A stretch of 64,000 bases of DNA from Chitinophaga parva (GCF_003071345.1 NZ_QCYK01000001.1:1116001-1180000), one strand, 5' to 3'; shown: positions 29,695 to 39,161, numbered from the stretch's first letter. Notes: generated by a model from the sequence alone, not told the origin. Numbers and translations: made by a program.

Positions 29695-31125
29695 ATGGCA
29701 ACAGATCAGAACAATTTCCAGGCGATCATTTCGCATTGTAAAGAATATGGCTTCGTATTTCCTTCCAGTGAAATTTACGAGGGCCTCAGTGCCGTGTACG
29801 ACTACGGTCAGTACGGTGCCCAGCTTAAGAAAAACATCCGTGATTACTGGTGGAAAAGCATGACCCAGCTGAACGACAATATCGTGGGTATTGACGCGGC
29901 CATCTTCATGCACCCCACCACCTGGAAAGCGTCTGGCCACGTGGATAGCTTCAGCGATCCCATGATCGATAATAAAGACAGTAAGAAACGTTACCGCGTA
30001 GACCACCTGATCGAGGCGTACGCCGATACACTGCCGGAAGCAGAAGGAGCCGCGGTGCTGGCACAGATGGATGACCTGCTGAAGGAAAATGATTTTGCCG
30101 GTCTGAAAGCCCTCATCGAAGAAAAAAAGATTGCCTGCGCCGTGAGCGGCACGGTAAACTGGACCGAGATCCGCAACTTCAACCTCATGTTCTCCACCCA
30201 GCTGGGTAGCGTTACCGATGAAGCCAGCGAGATCTACCTGCGCCCCGAAACCGCACAGGGTATTTTTGTGAACTTCCTCAACGTACAGAAGACCGGCCGC
30301 ATGAAGATCCCCTTCGGTATTGCGCAAACCGGTAAAGCCTTCCGCAACGAGATCGTAGCCCGCCAGTTCATTTTCCGCATGCGCGAATTTGAGCAGATGG
30401 AAATGCAGTTCTTTGTACGGCCTGGCACACAGCAGGAGTGGTTCCAGCACTGGAAAGAAGCCCGTATGAAATGGCACCAGAGCCTGGGCTTTGATACAGC
30501 AAAATACCGCTTCAAGCCCCACATCAAGCTGGCCCACTATGCGGATGCGGCAGAAGACATCGAATTTGAATTCCCGATCGGCTTCAAGGAAGTGGAAGGT
30601 ATCCACTCCCGCACCGATTTTGACCTGAAACAACACCAGGAATACAGCCGCAAAAAACAGCAGTACTTTGATCCCGAGATCAACCAGAACTATATCCCCT
30701 ATGTAATTGAAACTTCCATAGGCCTGGACCGTATGTTCCTGCTGACCGTATGCGCTGCTTACGAAGAACAGGACCTGAGCACTGCAGATAAACAGGACAG
30801 CCGCGTGGTGATGAAGATCCCTGCTATGCTGGCCCCCATTAAACTCGCCGTGTTCCCGCTCACTAAAAAAGACGGCCTGCCGGAACTGGCCCAGGAACTG
30901 ATCGATGAATGCAAACCTTACTTCCATACTTACTACGAGGAAAAGGACAGCATTGGTAAGCGCTACCGCCGCCAGGATGCCATCGGCACTCCCTTCTGCA
31001 TAACGGTAGACCACCAGACCAAAGAAGACCACACCGTAACCATCCGCTACCGTGACTCTATGGAGCAGGAGCGCATCCACATGTCCGCTGTGCGTGACCT
31101 GGTGATGAAGGCTACGATGTTTTAA
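29695..31125 (+). CDS. glyQS: Glycine--tRNA ligase (alpha2, single-chain type)
   Basis: 476 residues from the ATG at 29695 (MATDQNNFQAIISHCKEYGFVFPSSEIYEG). It is the class II dimeric GlyRS that charges tRNA-Gly with glycine. Motif 1 and 2 regions appear as EIYLRPETAQGIFVNF and FRNEIVARQFIFRMREFEQMEMQFF, and motif 3 as PYVIETSIGLDRMF. A C-terminal anticodon-binding domain starts near residue 375 (KLAVFPLTKKDGLPELAQEL). The more common bacterial glyQ/glyS heterotetramer is clearly different. A heptamer repeat array begins 6 bp after its stop. Confidence 0.97.
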   Translation: MATDQNNFQAIISHCKEYGFVFPSSEIYEGLSAVYDYGQYGAQLKKNIRDYWWKSMTQLNDNIVGIDAAIFMHPTTWKASGHVDSFSDPMIDNKDSKKRYRVDHLIEAYADTLPEAEGAAVLAQMDDLLKENDFAGLKALIEEKKIACAVSGTVNWTEIRNFNLMFSTQLGSVTDEASEIYLRPETAQGIFVNFLNVQKTGRMKIPFGIAQTGKAFRNEIVARQFIFRMREFEQMEMQFFVRPGTQQEWFQHWKEARMKWHQSLGFDTAKYRFKPHIKLAHYADAAEDIEFEFPIGFKEVEGIHSRTDFDLKQHQEYSRKKQQYFDPEINQNYIPYVIETSIGLDRMFLLTVCAAYEEQDLSTADKQDSRVVMKIPAMLAPIKLAVFPLTKKDGLPELAQELIDECKPYFHTYYEEKDSIGKRYRRQDAIGTPFCITVDHQTKEDHTVTIRYRDSMEQERIHMSAVRDLVMKATMF

Positions 31126-31131
31126 TTGATC

Positions 31132-31187
31132 GTACAACGTACAACGTACAGCGTACAGCGTACAGCGTACAGCGTACAGCGTACAGC
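31132..31187. repeat. Heptamer tandem array after glyQS (8 units)
   Basis: Eight exact 7-bp units: two GTACAAC then six GTACAGC, 56 bp long, beginning 6 bp past the glyQS stop. The 19 bp at 31139-31157 recur inverted at 31328-31346. Confidence 0.95.
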
Positions 31188-31200
31188 GGATAAAATAGCG

Positions 31201-31240
31201 AAGGCCGTAAATATGCAATGCATAGCTACGGCCTTTTTTA
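31201..31240 (+). terminator. Terminator of glyQS
   Basis: A perfect AAGGCCGTA/TACGGCCTT stem followed by TTTTTT, between the two heptamer arrays. Confidence 0.85.
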
Positions 31241-31253
31241 TGCATATAATTTA

Positions 31254-31294
31254 AATGGCCTGAAATGCAGATGGATACTGCATTTCAGGCCATT
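31254..31294. repeat. Perfect 17-bp inverted repeat between convergent genes
   Basis: AATGGCCTGAAATGCAG and its exact complement are separated by 7 bp. It probably terminates SusD transcription from the other side, although no strong T run follows on the minus strand. Confidence 0.75.
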
Positions 31295-31314
31295 GTATTA
31301 ACAAGCGGCTGAGA

Positions 31315-31349
31315 GTACGTTGTACGTTGTACGCTGTACGTTGTACAAT
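31315..31349. repeat. Heptamer tandem array after susD (5 units, inverted)
   Basis: Five 7-bp units (GTACGTT, GTACGTT, GTACGCT, GTACGTT, GTACAAT), the complement of the array at 31132. It starts 2 bp after the SusD-like stop codon on the minus strand. Confidence 0.95.
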
Positions 31350-31351
31350 TT

Positions 31352-32809
31352 TTAATACTTATCCCACCACAACTTCTTACTGCCCTGTGTGTCTGTGCCC
31401 CCCATGGCCTGCACTGCTGACTGGTAGCTGGCGGCGTTAAGGGTTTGTTCCGACTTGGGATAGCTGAGGCGGTAGGGTACAAATTTTACGGAGCCATCTT
31501 CAATACTGTTGTAAGGAGCAAGGAAAAGGCTGTCACCATTGGGCTTTTTCGGGTCCAGGCGATTGCGTTCAAACCAGCCCTGAAGGCCTTGTGGATAAAG
31601 TGCCAGCCATTTCTGGGTGCCGATCACGTTTTTCCAGTCGCCGGCAGTGTAAGGCACATTGGCCAGGAAATTATTAGCGGCGGAGGTGTCGGCCCAGTAG
31701 CTGACGGACGATTTTACACCGTTGTTGTAGTGGGTGGCTGCATCCCCGGTGGCGAAGCCGCGGGCGGCTGCTTCTGCCAGGATAAACTCCACTTCTGCAT
31801 ACTGCATCAGGATGCCGGGCATGCTGGCGGAGTATACTTTGCTGCCGGGGTAAGAGTAATAGCCGGCGGCCTTGCGGTCCGGGTCGCTTTCAGACCAGCC
31901 GTAGCGCATGCCATTGATGGTATCCGGGATGGTCGCAGGGCGGGCGTATACCGGCAGGCGTGGATCGTGGGTATTACGCATATAATCCGTGAGCGTGGAG
32001 GATACATAGTACTGGATGATCTCACGCTGTGAGTTGTTGAACGGGAATGCATTCGGGTCCACGCCCAGGTATTTGAACTCGGCGTTGTCTGCATTGCTCG
32101 TCATCGCATTGGGTGCCGCTGTTTCAATGATCTTTTGCGCATCCGCATTTACATCCACTTCCCGCATGGCAATGCGCAGCAGCAGGGAGTTGGCCAGCTT
32201 TTTCCATTTCGCCATGTCACCGTTGAAAATACCGTCGCCGGTTTCAAAGCCGGGCAGGGTTTCATCCATGAGGGCAATCTGCGCCTGCAGGGTGTCTGTC
32301 AGCTGTTTGTACACAGTGGCAGCATCATCATATTTCGGCGTGATGGTCTTGCTGAGGTTATTGGTTTCCGAGAAAGGAATATTGCCATAGGCATCGGCCA
32401 GGATCTGGTAGATCCACGCTTTCATTACCCAGGCGCACGCGATCTGGTTTTTAGCAGCAGGAACATCCGCCTGGCGCAGGCGGTTCAGGCGGATGGATTC
32501 CTGCAGGTTGTTTACCGTGATGTACAGGCCACTCCATAAGGCATTGTTACTGCCTTCGTCCAGGGCATAGCGGCTGGAGTTTGCCTGGTCGCCGGTCCAG
32601 TATTGTGCATACAGCATACCGATGCTCCCGTTTTGCGTACCGGCGTAGATCAGGTCCATGGCATTTTTCTCGCCATAGGTGAAGAGGTATTCCGGCTGTG
32701 TGCTGCCCGACTTGGACGGGTCGTGGTTCATTTCGTCAAACTTGTTGCAGGCAGCAAGGCCCACCAGCAGCAAGAAGCCGAGACTATAAAGTATTTTTCG
32801 TGTAATCAT
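31352..32809 (-). CDS. SusD/RagB-family glycan-binding lipoprotein (SusD-like_2 type)
   Basis: 485 residues. The signal peptide ends at the lipobox LAAC (Cys21), so the protein is anchored to the outer leaflet of the outer membrane. SusD marks include NHDPSKSG, the TPR-like helical segments (WVMKAWIYQILADAYGNIPFSETNN) and the C-terminal RLSYPKSEQTLNAASYQ. It captures a nutrient and closes over its SusC partner, encoded 11 bp upstream on the same strand. No glycoside hydrolase is adjacent, so the ligand is unknown and may be a peptide or glycan. Its stop codon touches a heptamer array. Confidence 0.95.
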   Translation of the reverse strand: MITRKILYSLGFLLLVGLAACNKFDEMNHDPSKSGSTQPEYLFTYGEKNAMDLIYAGTQNGSIGMLYAQYWTGDQANSSRYALDEGSNNALWSGLYITVNNLQESIRLNRLRQADVPAAKNQIACAWVMKAWIYQILADAYGNIPFSETNNLSKTITPKYDDAATVYKQLTDTLQAQIALMDETLPGFETGDGIFNGDMAKWKKLANSLLLRIAMREVDVNADAQKIIETAAPNAMTSNADNAEFKYLGVDPNAFPFNNSQREIIQYYVSSTLTDYMRNTHDPRLPVYARPATIPDTINGMRYGWSESDPDRKAAGYYSYPGSKVYSASMPGILMQYAEVEFILAEAAARGFATGDAATHYNNGVKSSVSYWADTSAANNFLANVPYTAGDWKNVIGTQKWLALYPQGLQGWFERNRLDPKKPNGDSLFLAPYNSIEDGSVKFVPYRLSYPKSEQTLNAASYQSAVQAMGGTDTQGSKKLWWDKY

Positions 32810-32820
32810 TACCGTTAGTA

Positions 32821-35800
32821 TTAGAATGAAACATTGAGGTTAAGCCCGTAAGAGCGCACGGAAGGCAGTGCACCACCTTCAATGCCCTGGATGTTGGAAT
32901 CAGAGTTGATCAGGTTTGCCGGGTCCACGTTCGGTGCATTGCTCTTGATCAACCACAGGTTGCGGCCGTAGAGGGAAATGCGGGCACGCTGTGCGCCAAT
33001 GTGCCTGTACACAGACTCCGGGAGGTCGTAACCCAGCTTCACTTCGCGCAGGTACCAGTAGCTGGCGTCGTAGAAGTTTGCCTTGCTGATGAACTTACCA
33101 AAGTCCTGGTTAAAGTGGTCTTTGGCCGTGATCACCGTGCTGTTCTTCGTACCATCCGCATGTACACCGGGGTTCACTACGCCATTTTCCCGGATGCCGT
33201 TGGCCGCGGTAAAGTCCAGCAGGCCGGACACGCCGCCGTACATATTGGTGTAAGAGAAGAAATCGCCTCCATGCTGGAAGTCCACCAGTGCGGAGAGATA
33301 AATTCCCTTATAGGAGAAGGCGTTGTTAATGCCTCCAAAGAAATCGGGATTGGCATTGCCCAGCACTTTCAGGTCGGAAGAGGGAACGTAGAAGCCGTTG
33401 TCATCCACCACTTTCTGGCCATTGAGGTACGTGTAGTCCGTGCCCACCAGGGTTCCCAGGGCATAGCCAGGTTTGGCCACCACGGACACTTTATTGGTCC
33501 TGCGGTCTGTACCCACGGTGATCTGGTCTGCGGTAAGGCCGTACTGTGGAATGTTCAGGTTCAGCAGCAGGTTCTTATTGCGGGCAATGTTTGCCGTGAT
33601 ATCCCAGCGGAAGCTGTTCTTCAGGCGGATGGGATTGAGCGACAGCCCCACCTCAAAACCTTTGTTGCTTACTTCCCCTGCGTTTACAAACGTGGCGTTA
33701 AAGCCGGTAGTGGGCGTAATATTGAACGGGATGATCTGGTCCTTGGTATGGCGGTCATAATAGGTGAAGTCAATACCAATATGATCATTCAGGAAGCGGA
33801 TCTCCGTACCCGCTTCAATTTCACGGGTGCGTTCCGGTTTCAGATCAGGATTGTTCTTGGTGGTGCTCAGGCTGGTGATGGGGAAGGTGCCATACACCGG
33901 CAGGAAGTTGTACGTATCAAAAATGTTGTACGGGTCTGTATCGCTACCCACGGAAGAGGCGCTCACGCGCAGTTTGCCGTAGTCCAGCCATTTCCATTGT
34001 TTCAGCAGGTCGCTGTATACAAAAGAAAGCGAGGCGGAGGGATAGAAATATGGGTCCGGTACGGTGGAGCTGCGGTCTTCACGGCCGGATACTTCCAGGA
34101 ACAGCAGGTTCTTAAACCCCAGGGAGGCGGTAGCAAAGCCGGAGTTCACCTGCTTTTCGTACGGGTTGTCAATGATCTGTGCGGGCTGTGCGGAGTTATT
34201 CAGGTTGTACACGTTTGGCTGGATGAGGCCACCCACAGTACTGCCACCCAGCACGCTCCAGGTGCGCTTCATGATGTTGCCACCTACCAGCGCGTTAAAG
34301 GAAAGTGATTTGCTGAAGTCCTTTTTGAAAGCGGCGGTCAGCTGGTAGTTCATTTCCCTCGATTGGCGCTCGCGTTTAATGTAGCCGCCCACCACGTAAT
34401 CTTTTGCCGTGCGTTCTTCTTCCAGCGTGTTATAGCTGTCCATGAATACGCGGGCGCTTAGTTGCAGCCATTTCATGGGCTCATAGTCCAGGCCTGCATA
34501 GCCGTAAGTGCGGGTGCGGCTGTCGGTCTCGTAATCCCGGTAGCGGTTCCAGTAAGGGCCATTACTGGAGGAGAGCTTGGGATTGTCCCAGGAAGTACGG
34601 TTCCACGTGAGCTGGGAGCCGTCCGCGTAAGCATATTCTTTTTCTTTCTCGATATCCAGTTGGCGCTGCCCGTACATGGTAAACTGCAGGGTGGGGTTAG
34701 GCCCGGTAAAGCCGGTGCCCGGCCTGCCCAGCGCACGGAGGTCTGAGTAATTTACAGACGCTACGGCGTGCAGGTTTTTCTGCAGGTTGTAGTTAGCCGT
34801 AAAGGCCACGTTATTGCGCTTCAGGCCGGAATTGGCCAGGATAAAGTTCTGGTTCATATTGCCGTAAGAAAGGCGGTAGCTGCCTTTCTCATTGCGACCC
34901 GCAAACGCTACGTTGTTGGTGATGGTGAAGCCTTTGCGGTAAAAGTCGCGCACGTTGTTGGGATGGGCTACCCACTTATCCGTTTTACCAAAATCGGGGT
35001 TGCCTTTATCCTTGTCCCACGACCAGTAGGGGCGGATGATCTGCCCGTTCAGTTTGGGGCCCCAGCTGGCATCCTGGGAGTACTGCGGCAGCAGGTCATA
35101 ACGGCCCTTGCCATTGTTATCGTCATAAGTGGCGGCGCTTTCGCTGAGGAAGGCTTCCGGGTGCTCGTTGTAATACAGGGTATCGAAGCCATTGGCGCCA
35201 CCGCCGTATTGATTCTGGTATTTGGGCAGTACATACACCTCATCCATCTGAGCGTTGAGACTGTAGGTAACACCAATGCCTTTTTCCGTATCCGGGCCTT
35301 TTTTCATGGTGAGGAACACTACACCGTTTGCGCCGCGGCTGCCGTACAATGCAGTAGCAGCGGCACCTTTCAGTACAGAAACGTTGGCAATGTCTTCCGG
35401 GTTGATGTCTGCCAGGGCGCTGCCATAGTCGTAACCACCACCGCCATTCTGCTGGCCGGCCTGGTTGGTATTGTTGTTAAACAGGTACACCCCATCTACG
35501 ATAAACAGGGCATTGTTATTACCCAGGATGGATTTGGTACCGCGCATATTCACCTTGGTAGAGCCACCCATGGACCCGGAATTGGTATTCACCTGCAGGC
35601 CGGGCAGCTTCCCGGAAAGGGCATTGGCAAAGTTCACTTCCTTGGCTTCCTGCACGGCATTGCCACCTACTTCTGCAATGGCGTAGCCTACGGAACGGGA
35701 ATTCTTTTGTATGCCCAAAGCCGTTACCACTACGGTGTTCAGTGTTTTGGCAGTGCTCTTCGTGGTGGTAAGGGGAATATCCTGTGGTGTGCGTTTTTCC

Positions 35801-36399
35801 ACTTTCACCTGTTGCTCATTGAACCCGATGGCTTTGGCCAGCAGGGTATCGTTGATAGAGGCTTTGATGGTAAACTGGCCGGAAGCGTCCGTGGTAGTGG
35901 TATCGTGCGTGGTTTTGTTCACCACCAGTGCACCGGGTACGGGTGCATTGTTTTCCGACACGGAGCCGCGGAGGTTGAACTGCCCGGCGGTGGCCGCTGC
36001 AGTGGCGGGGTCCGGGGGCAGGATGAGGGCGGTATCATTTTTCGGGCGCGTGGTATCGCTATGGGCCGCGGTGTTGCTGCTGTCCGCAGTTTTGGGCGTG
36101 ATGACCACACCGCCTTTGGATGCCGTATCTGTAGCAGGTTTGGTCGTGTCAGCGCCGGCGGTTTTATTTGGCGAGATCACCACGGGGGTTGCAGTGGCGG
36201 GTTTGGTAGTATCAGCATTCGCCTTTTGGGGCGTGATCACTACCGGGGAAGCCGTGTTGGATGGTGTGGTATCTCGCAGTTGGCCGATCGATCGCGTTGC
36301 GGTGGATGTGCCGACCCTGTTCGTCCGCGCGCCAATACTGGCCGTGTACGATAACAGCATGCCGCACATGCCGCATAGCATCAGTACATTTTTTCTCAT
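32821..36399 (-). CDS. SusC/RagA-family TonB-linked outer-membrane transporter
   Basis: 1192 residues, longer than usual. After the signal region (1-24) comes a Thr/Pro/Ala/Lys-rich linker to about residue 138 with three imperfect repeats centred on PVVITP (52), PVVISP (72) and GVVITP (97). Then a CarboxypepD_reg domain begins (FNLRGSVSENNAPVPGALVV, 141-160), followed by the TonB plug (NALFIVDGVYL, VLKGAAATALYGSRGANGVV) and the 22-strand barrel ending YGLNLNVSF. It imports the ligand held by the SusD partner using TonB energy. No STN domain and no adjacent sigma/FecR genes exist, so it is not of the transducer type. Confidence 0.95.
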   Translation of the reverse strand: MRKNVLMLCGMCGMLLSYTASIGARTNRVGTSTATRSIGQLRDTTPSNTASPVVITPQKANADTTKPATATPVVISPNKTAGADTTKPATDTASKGGVVITPKTADSSNTAAHSDTTRPKNDTALILPPDPATAAATAGQFNLRGSVSENNAPVPGALVVNKTTHDTTTTDASGQFTIKASINDTLLAKAIGFNEQQVKVEKRTPQDIPLTTTKSTAKTLNTVVVTALGIQKNSRSVGYAIAEVGGNAVQEAKEVNFANALSGKLPGLQVNTNSGSMGGSTKVNMRGTKSILGNNNALFIVDGVYLFNNNTNQAGQQNGGGGYDYGSALADINPEDIANVSVLKGAAATALYGSRGANGVVFLTMKKGPDTEKGIGVTYSLNAQMDEVYVLPKYQNQYGGGANGFDTLYYNEHPEAFLSESAATYDDNNGKGRYDLLPQYSQDASWGPKLNGQIIRPYWSWDKDKGNPDFGKTDKWVAHPNNVRDFYRKGFTITNNVAFAGRNEKGSYRLSYGNMNQNFILANSGLKRNNVAFTANYNLQKNLHAVASVNYSDLRALGRPGTGFTGPNPTLQFTMYGQRQLDIEKEKEYAYADGSQLTWNRTSWDNPKLSSSNGPYWNRYRDYETDSRTRTYGYAGLDYEPMKWLQLSARVFMDSYNTLEEERTAKDYVVGGYIKRERQSREMNYQLTAAFKKDFSKSLSFNALVGGNIMKRTWSVLGGSTVGGLIQPNVYNLNNSAQPAQIIDNPYEKQVNSGFATASLGFKNLLFLEVSGREDRSSTVPDPYFYPSASLSFVYSDLLKQWKWLDYGKLRVSASSVGSDTDPYNIFDTYNFLPVYGTFPITSLSTTKNNPDLKPERTREIEAGTEIRFLNDHIGIDFTYYDRHTKDQIIPFNITPTTGFNATFVNAGEVSNKGFEVGLSLNPIRLKNSFRWDITANIARNKNLLLNLNIPQYGLTADQITVGTDRRTNKVSVVAKPGYALGTLVGTDYTYLNGQKVVDDNGFYVPSSDLKVLGNANPDFFGGINNAFSYKGIYLSALVDFQHGGDFFSYTNMYGGVSGLLDFTAANGIRENGVVNPGVHADGTKNSTVITAKDHFNQDFGKFISKANFYDASYWYLREVKLGYDLPESVYRHIGAQRARISLYGRNLWLIKSNAPNVDPANLINSDSNIQGIEGGALPSVRSYGLNLNVSF

Positions 36400-36559
36400 T
36401 AGTCAATCAGGTTTGGTTACAATTCTTGTTTATGTGATTTGTGTTTATTCGGGAGGTAAGTGCGGGAGGCACATGCAGGGGTAACACAAAAGGTTTTTGC
36501 GTTAAGTGATATGGTTGCATGTTGTTACTCTCCGGGACAAATGAGGACCGGTGCTGGCA

Positions 36560-37000
36560 CTAAAGGTTTTTCCGCATCTCGTAATGAGGAATGCCTACTT
36601 CTTCAAATTCTGGTCCAACTGTTTGGTAGCCAAGTTTCGTGTAAAAGCCCTGGGCCACATTCCTGGCATGCATCATCAGCGTTTTGTAACCGGCGCTGAT
36701 GGCCTGCGCTTCCGCAAATTCAACAAGGTCACTGCCCACACCCTGCTGCTGGTACTCATTGGCTACGGCCATCTGGCGCAGCTGCACCGTGTTGTTATCC
36801 ACGCGCGATAAGATGCAGCAACCCACCATGCGCTCCGGGTGTGTGGTAGTAAAGCCGCCTATCAGTATATCATCTTTCTCACGGGCCAGGTATTCCGGCG
36901 AAAAGCTTAGCCCCAGCGGCTTACGGAGTATTGCATCCCGAAGGGAAACCATGTCTTCATATGCTTTACTTCCATAAACAAGTACACGAAAACTAAACAT
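36560..37000 (-). CDS. GNAT-family N-acetyltransferase
   Basis: 146 residues from the ATG at 37000 (MFSFRVLVYGSKAYEDMVSLRDAILRKPLGL); the frame continues upstream to an earlier start without similarity. The acetyl-CoA binding motif A is LRQMAVANEYQQQGVGSDLVEFAEAQA. Motif B is MMHARNVAQGFYTKLGYQ. The N-terminal LRDAILRKPLGL resembles ElaA/YjcF-like acetyltransferases. Substrate unknown. It stands alone between the SusC promoter region and a 330-bp gap. Confidence 0.85.
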   Translation of the reverse strand: MFSFRVLVYGSKAYEDMVSLRDAILRKPLGLSFSPEYLAREKDDILIGGFTTTHPERMVGCCILSRVDNNTVQLRQMAVANEYQQQGVGSDLVEFAEAQAISAGYKTLMMHARNVAQGFYTKLGYQTVGPEFEEVGIPHYEMRKNL

Positions 37001-37326
37001 CAGGAAAAAATTAAAAAAAGGTTTTTCGTAAAAATCTGCACAGTATAGCATGTCTTTGCTCACAGACGAAACGGTTCGTATTCCTTACCAAATACAAAGC
37101 AGCAAACAACGTTAATAAATGGTTACATACTGCTAAACAGTAACACGCAAAAAACAGGTGCAAACCCCTATTGGGCACAAGCAGTATTGAAAAACAAATT
37201 TGGGATGGGGGTACAAAGATCAGGCCAACGCGGCCTTACCACTACCCAAAGGAGGGTAGTGGTGGCGGGTCTCAACATTAATTGGTAAAATAAAACAGCA
37301 GGATAGTTAACAAATGTTATCTACTG
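37001..37326. other. Non-coding gap with a hairpin downstream of the PRPP synthetase-like gene
   Basis: No gene is visible on either strand. It contains a 9-bp perfect hairpin CCACTACCC-N6-GGGTAGTGG near 37243 and a GTTAACAAA word at 37306, like those before nrdJ. The hairpin lies about 65 bp beyond the PRPP synthetase-like stop and lacks a T run. Confidence 0.5.
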
Positions 37327-38265
37327 TTAACCGTGCATGCCAATATCGCGGAAGTAAGAAATGATCAACTCGCTCACTGTTTTTATACGGAGCATGGGGT
37401 CCTTAATAGCGAGTGCGGCAGGATGGCTGTTGGTGCAGATCACCCGTTTAATGATGTTGCTCTTCTTGATCTTTTCAAAGGCGCCGCCGGAGAAAAGGCC
37501 ATGAGTGGTGATCACATTTATTTCTCTTGCGCCCGCTTGTTTGTAAGCATTGGCGGCATGCAGCAGGGAGCCACCCGTACGGATCATGTCATCATAAATG
37601 ATCACCATCTTGTCTTTTACATCCGCGCTGATAGCGGTTACATGCGTTTCCTCGCCGGAAATGCGGCGCTTGAAAACAAATGCTGCGGGCACATGCAGGT
37701 CATTGGCCAGCGACTCTACCCACTTGGCGCGGCCTGCATCGGTACTGGCCAGCACAAAGTCTTCCCCTTTGGAAAGCTCCAGGGCTGCCTCCTCCACGAT
37801 GCTTTTACCGTACAGGTGCACGGGGCGGATGTTGCCGTCAAAGTAATAAGAGATGCCTTCTGCATGCAGGTCCAGCATAATAATATTATTGCCCTGTGAT
37901 GTCTGGGGCAAGGCGGAAAAGAGGATCGCACGGTTCTTGGCCTTTACGATTTCGCCCTGCTTGGCGGCGCGCTCCATCGTGGAGTAGCCAAAGAAGGGGA
38001 TCACAATGTGGAGGGAAGAGGCGCCGCACTGTACTACGCCATTGGCCAGGTCGAAGAGCTCCAGGGTTTCCTGGTCGTCTATGGTGCCGCCCAGCAGGAT
38101 CACCGGCTGGTTGCGGATGTTGGAAAGAATGCGGTGGTAATGTTCCCCGTCCGGGAAGTTGTGGATGGCCAGTTGGCCGGGTTCCCACTGCAGCCCCGCG
38201 TGGAGCAGCAGGTCGTCCCGTAAATATTGATAACGCTGTGAAGCAAATACGATCGGCTGCGGCAT
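37327..38265 (-). CDS. Ribose-phosphate pyrophosphokinase-like protein
   Basis: 312 residues, the normal PRPP synthetase length, with two phosphoribosyltransferase-like halves. The flexible catalytic loop has the Lys-Arg pair in AFVFKRRISGEETHV. The 5-phosphoribosyl loop reads MVIIYDDMIRTGGSLLHAA, where the canonical motif is DDxIDTAGT. ATP-side residues are NFPDGEHYHRI and FGYSTMERAAKQGE. The changed loop makes it a divergent paralogue: it may still make PRPP for nucleotide and NAD synthesis, or be a second, specialised enzyme. The standard prs gene is not in this window. Confidence 0.82.
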   Translation of the reverse strand: MPQPIVFASQRYQYLRDDLLLHAGLQWEPGQLAIHNFPDGEHYHRILSNIRNQPVILLGGTIDDQETLELFDLANGVVQCGASSLHIVIPFFGYSTMERAAKQGEIVKAKNRAILFSALPQTSQGNNIIMLDLHAEGISYYFDGNIRPVHLYGKSIVEEAALELSKGEDFVLASTDAGRAKWVESLANDLHVPAAFVFKRRISGEETHVTAISADVKDKMVIIYDDMIRTGGSLLHAANAYKQAGAREINVITTHGLFSGGAFEKIKKSNIIKRVICTNSHPAALAIKDPMLRIKTVSELIISYFRDIGMHG

Positions 38266-38408
38266 AAGATTTGACTAGGGCGTAAATATAATTAATTATT
38301 TACCCGAATTTTGCGCTTTCCCGGAAAGACGCAGGCTTCCAAGGCCCGCCCTGCGGGCACTTTTAACGTTTTATTTAGGATGGGAGCACTATATTTACAA
38401 GATTACTT

Positions 38409-39161
38409 ATGAGCATGAGTCGCCTGTTTTTCTATATCGTAGCGCTAATATTTGTTTCACTGGCAGGCACACAGGTTGCACATGCACAGATCAGGGTTTC
38501 CGGGATGGTGGCTGATATGGAGGCCAAGACCGGCTTGCCTGCAGTGACCATCCAGAATCTCCGCACCAAAGAAGGCACCCTTTCCAGTGAAAACGGGCGT
38601 TTCTTTATCCAGGGTGAGCCCGGCGATACACTGGTGTTCACCATGCTCGGCTACGCCGCCCAGCACGAAGTGATCCCCGCAGCGGGCAGCATGATCATCT
38701 ACATGAACCGCCGCATCTACGACCTGAACCAGGCTACCGTGAGATCCCGCAACTATCACCAGGATTCTATTGCCAACCGGCAGGAGTATGGCAAGTACTT
38801 CAACTACCATAAGCCCGGCGCCATGGATGTGCTGAAAACACTGCCCAGCAGCCCGATCACGGCCCTTTCCTACCTGGTGCCCAGCAAGGCCCGCAAGCAG
38901 AAAGAGCATTTCCAGAACACCCTGGTAACGTTTGAACAGGAGAAATTTGTAGACTACCGCTACAACCCGGACCTGGTGGCCCGCATGACCAAGCTGGAGC
39001 CCCCGGAACTGGATAGCTTCATGCAGAAATACCACCCCACGTACGACTTCCTCAAAACAGCTACGGATTATGACCTGCTGCTATACATCAAGCAGTCCTT
39101 TGAGCAGTATAAGCGCAATGAGGCCCAGGCCCCGAAAGATTCTACGGCAGGGGTACAGTAA
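38409..39161 (+). CDS. Secreted CarboxypepD_reg-like protein
   Basis: 250 residues. The signal peptide (MSMSRLFFYIVALIFVSLAGTQVAHAQ) is followed by a CarboxypepD_reg-like beta sandwich (IRVSGMVADMEAKTGLPAVTIQN ... GRFFIQGEPGDTLVFTMLGYAAQ, about 27-100). The rest is helical and charged (YRYNPDLVARMTKLEPPELDSFM). This arrangement is common in short Bacteroidota envelope proteins of unknown role. A near-consensus TATATTTA lies 12 bp before the ATG. Confidence 0.8.
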   Translation: MSMSRLFFYIVALIFVSLAGTQVAHAQIRVSGMVADMEAKTGLPAVTIQNLRTKEGTLSSENGRFFIQGEPGDTLVFTMLGYAAQHEVIPAAGSMIIYMNRRIYDLNQATVRSRNYHQDSIANRQEYGKYFNYHKPGAMDVLKTLPSSPITALSYLVPSKARKQKEHFQNTLVTFEQEKFVDYRYNPDLVARMTKLEPPELDSFMQKYHPTYDFLKTATDYDLLLYIKQSFEQYKRNEAQAPKDSTAGVQ

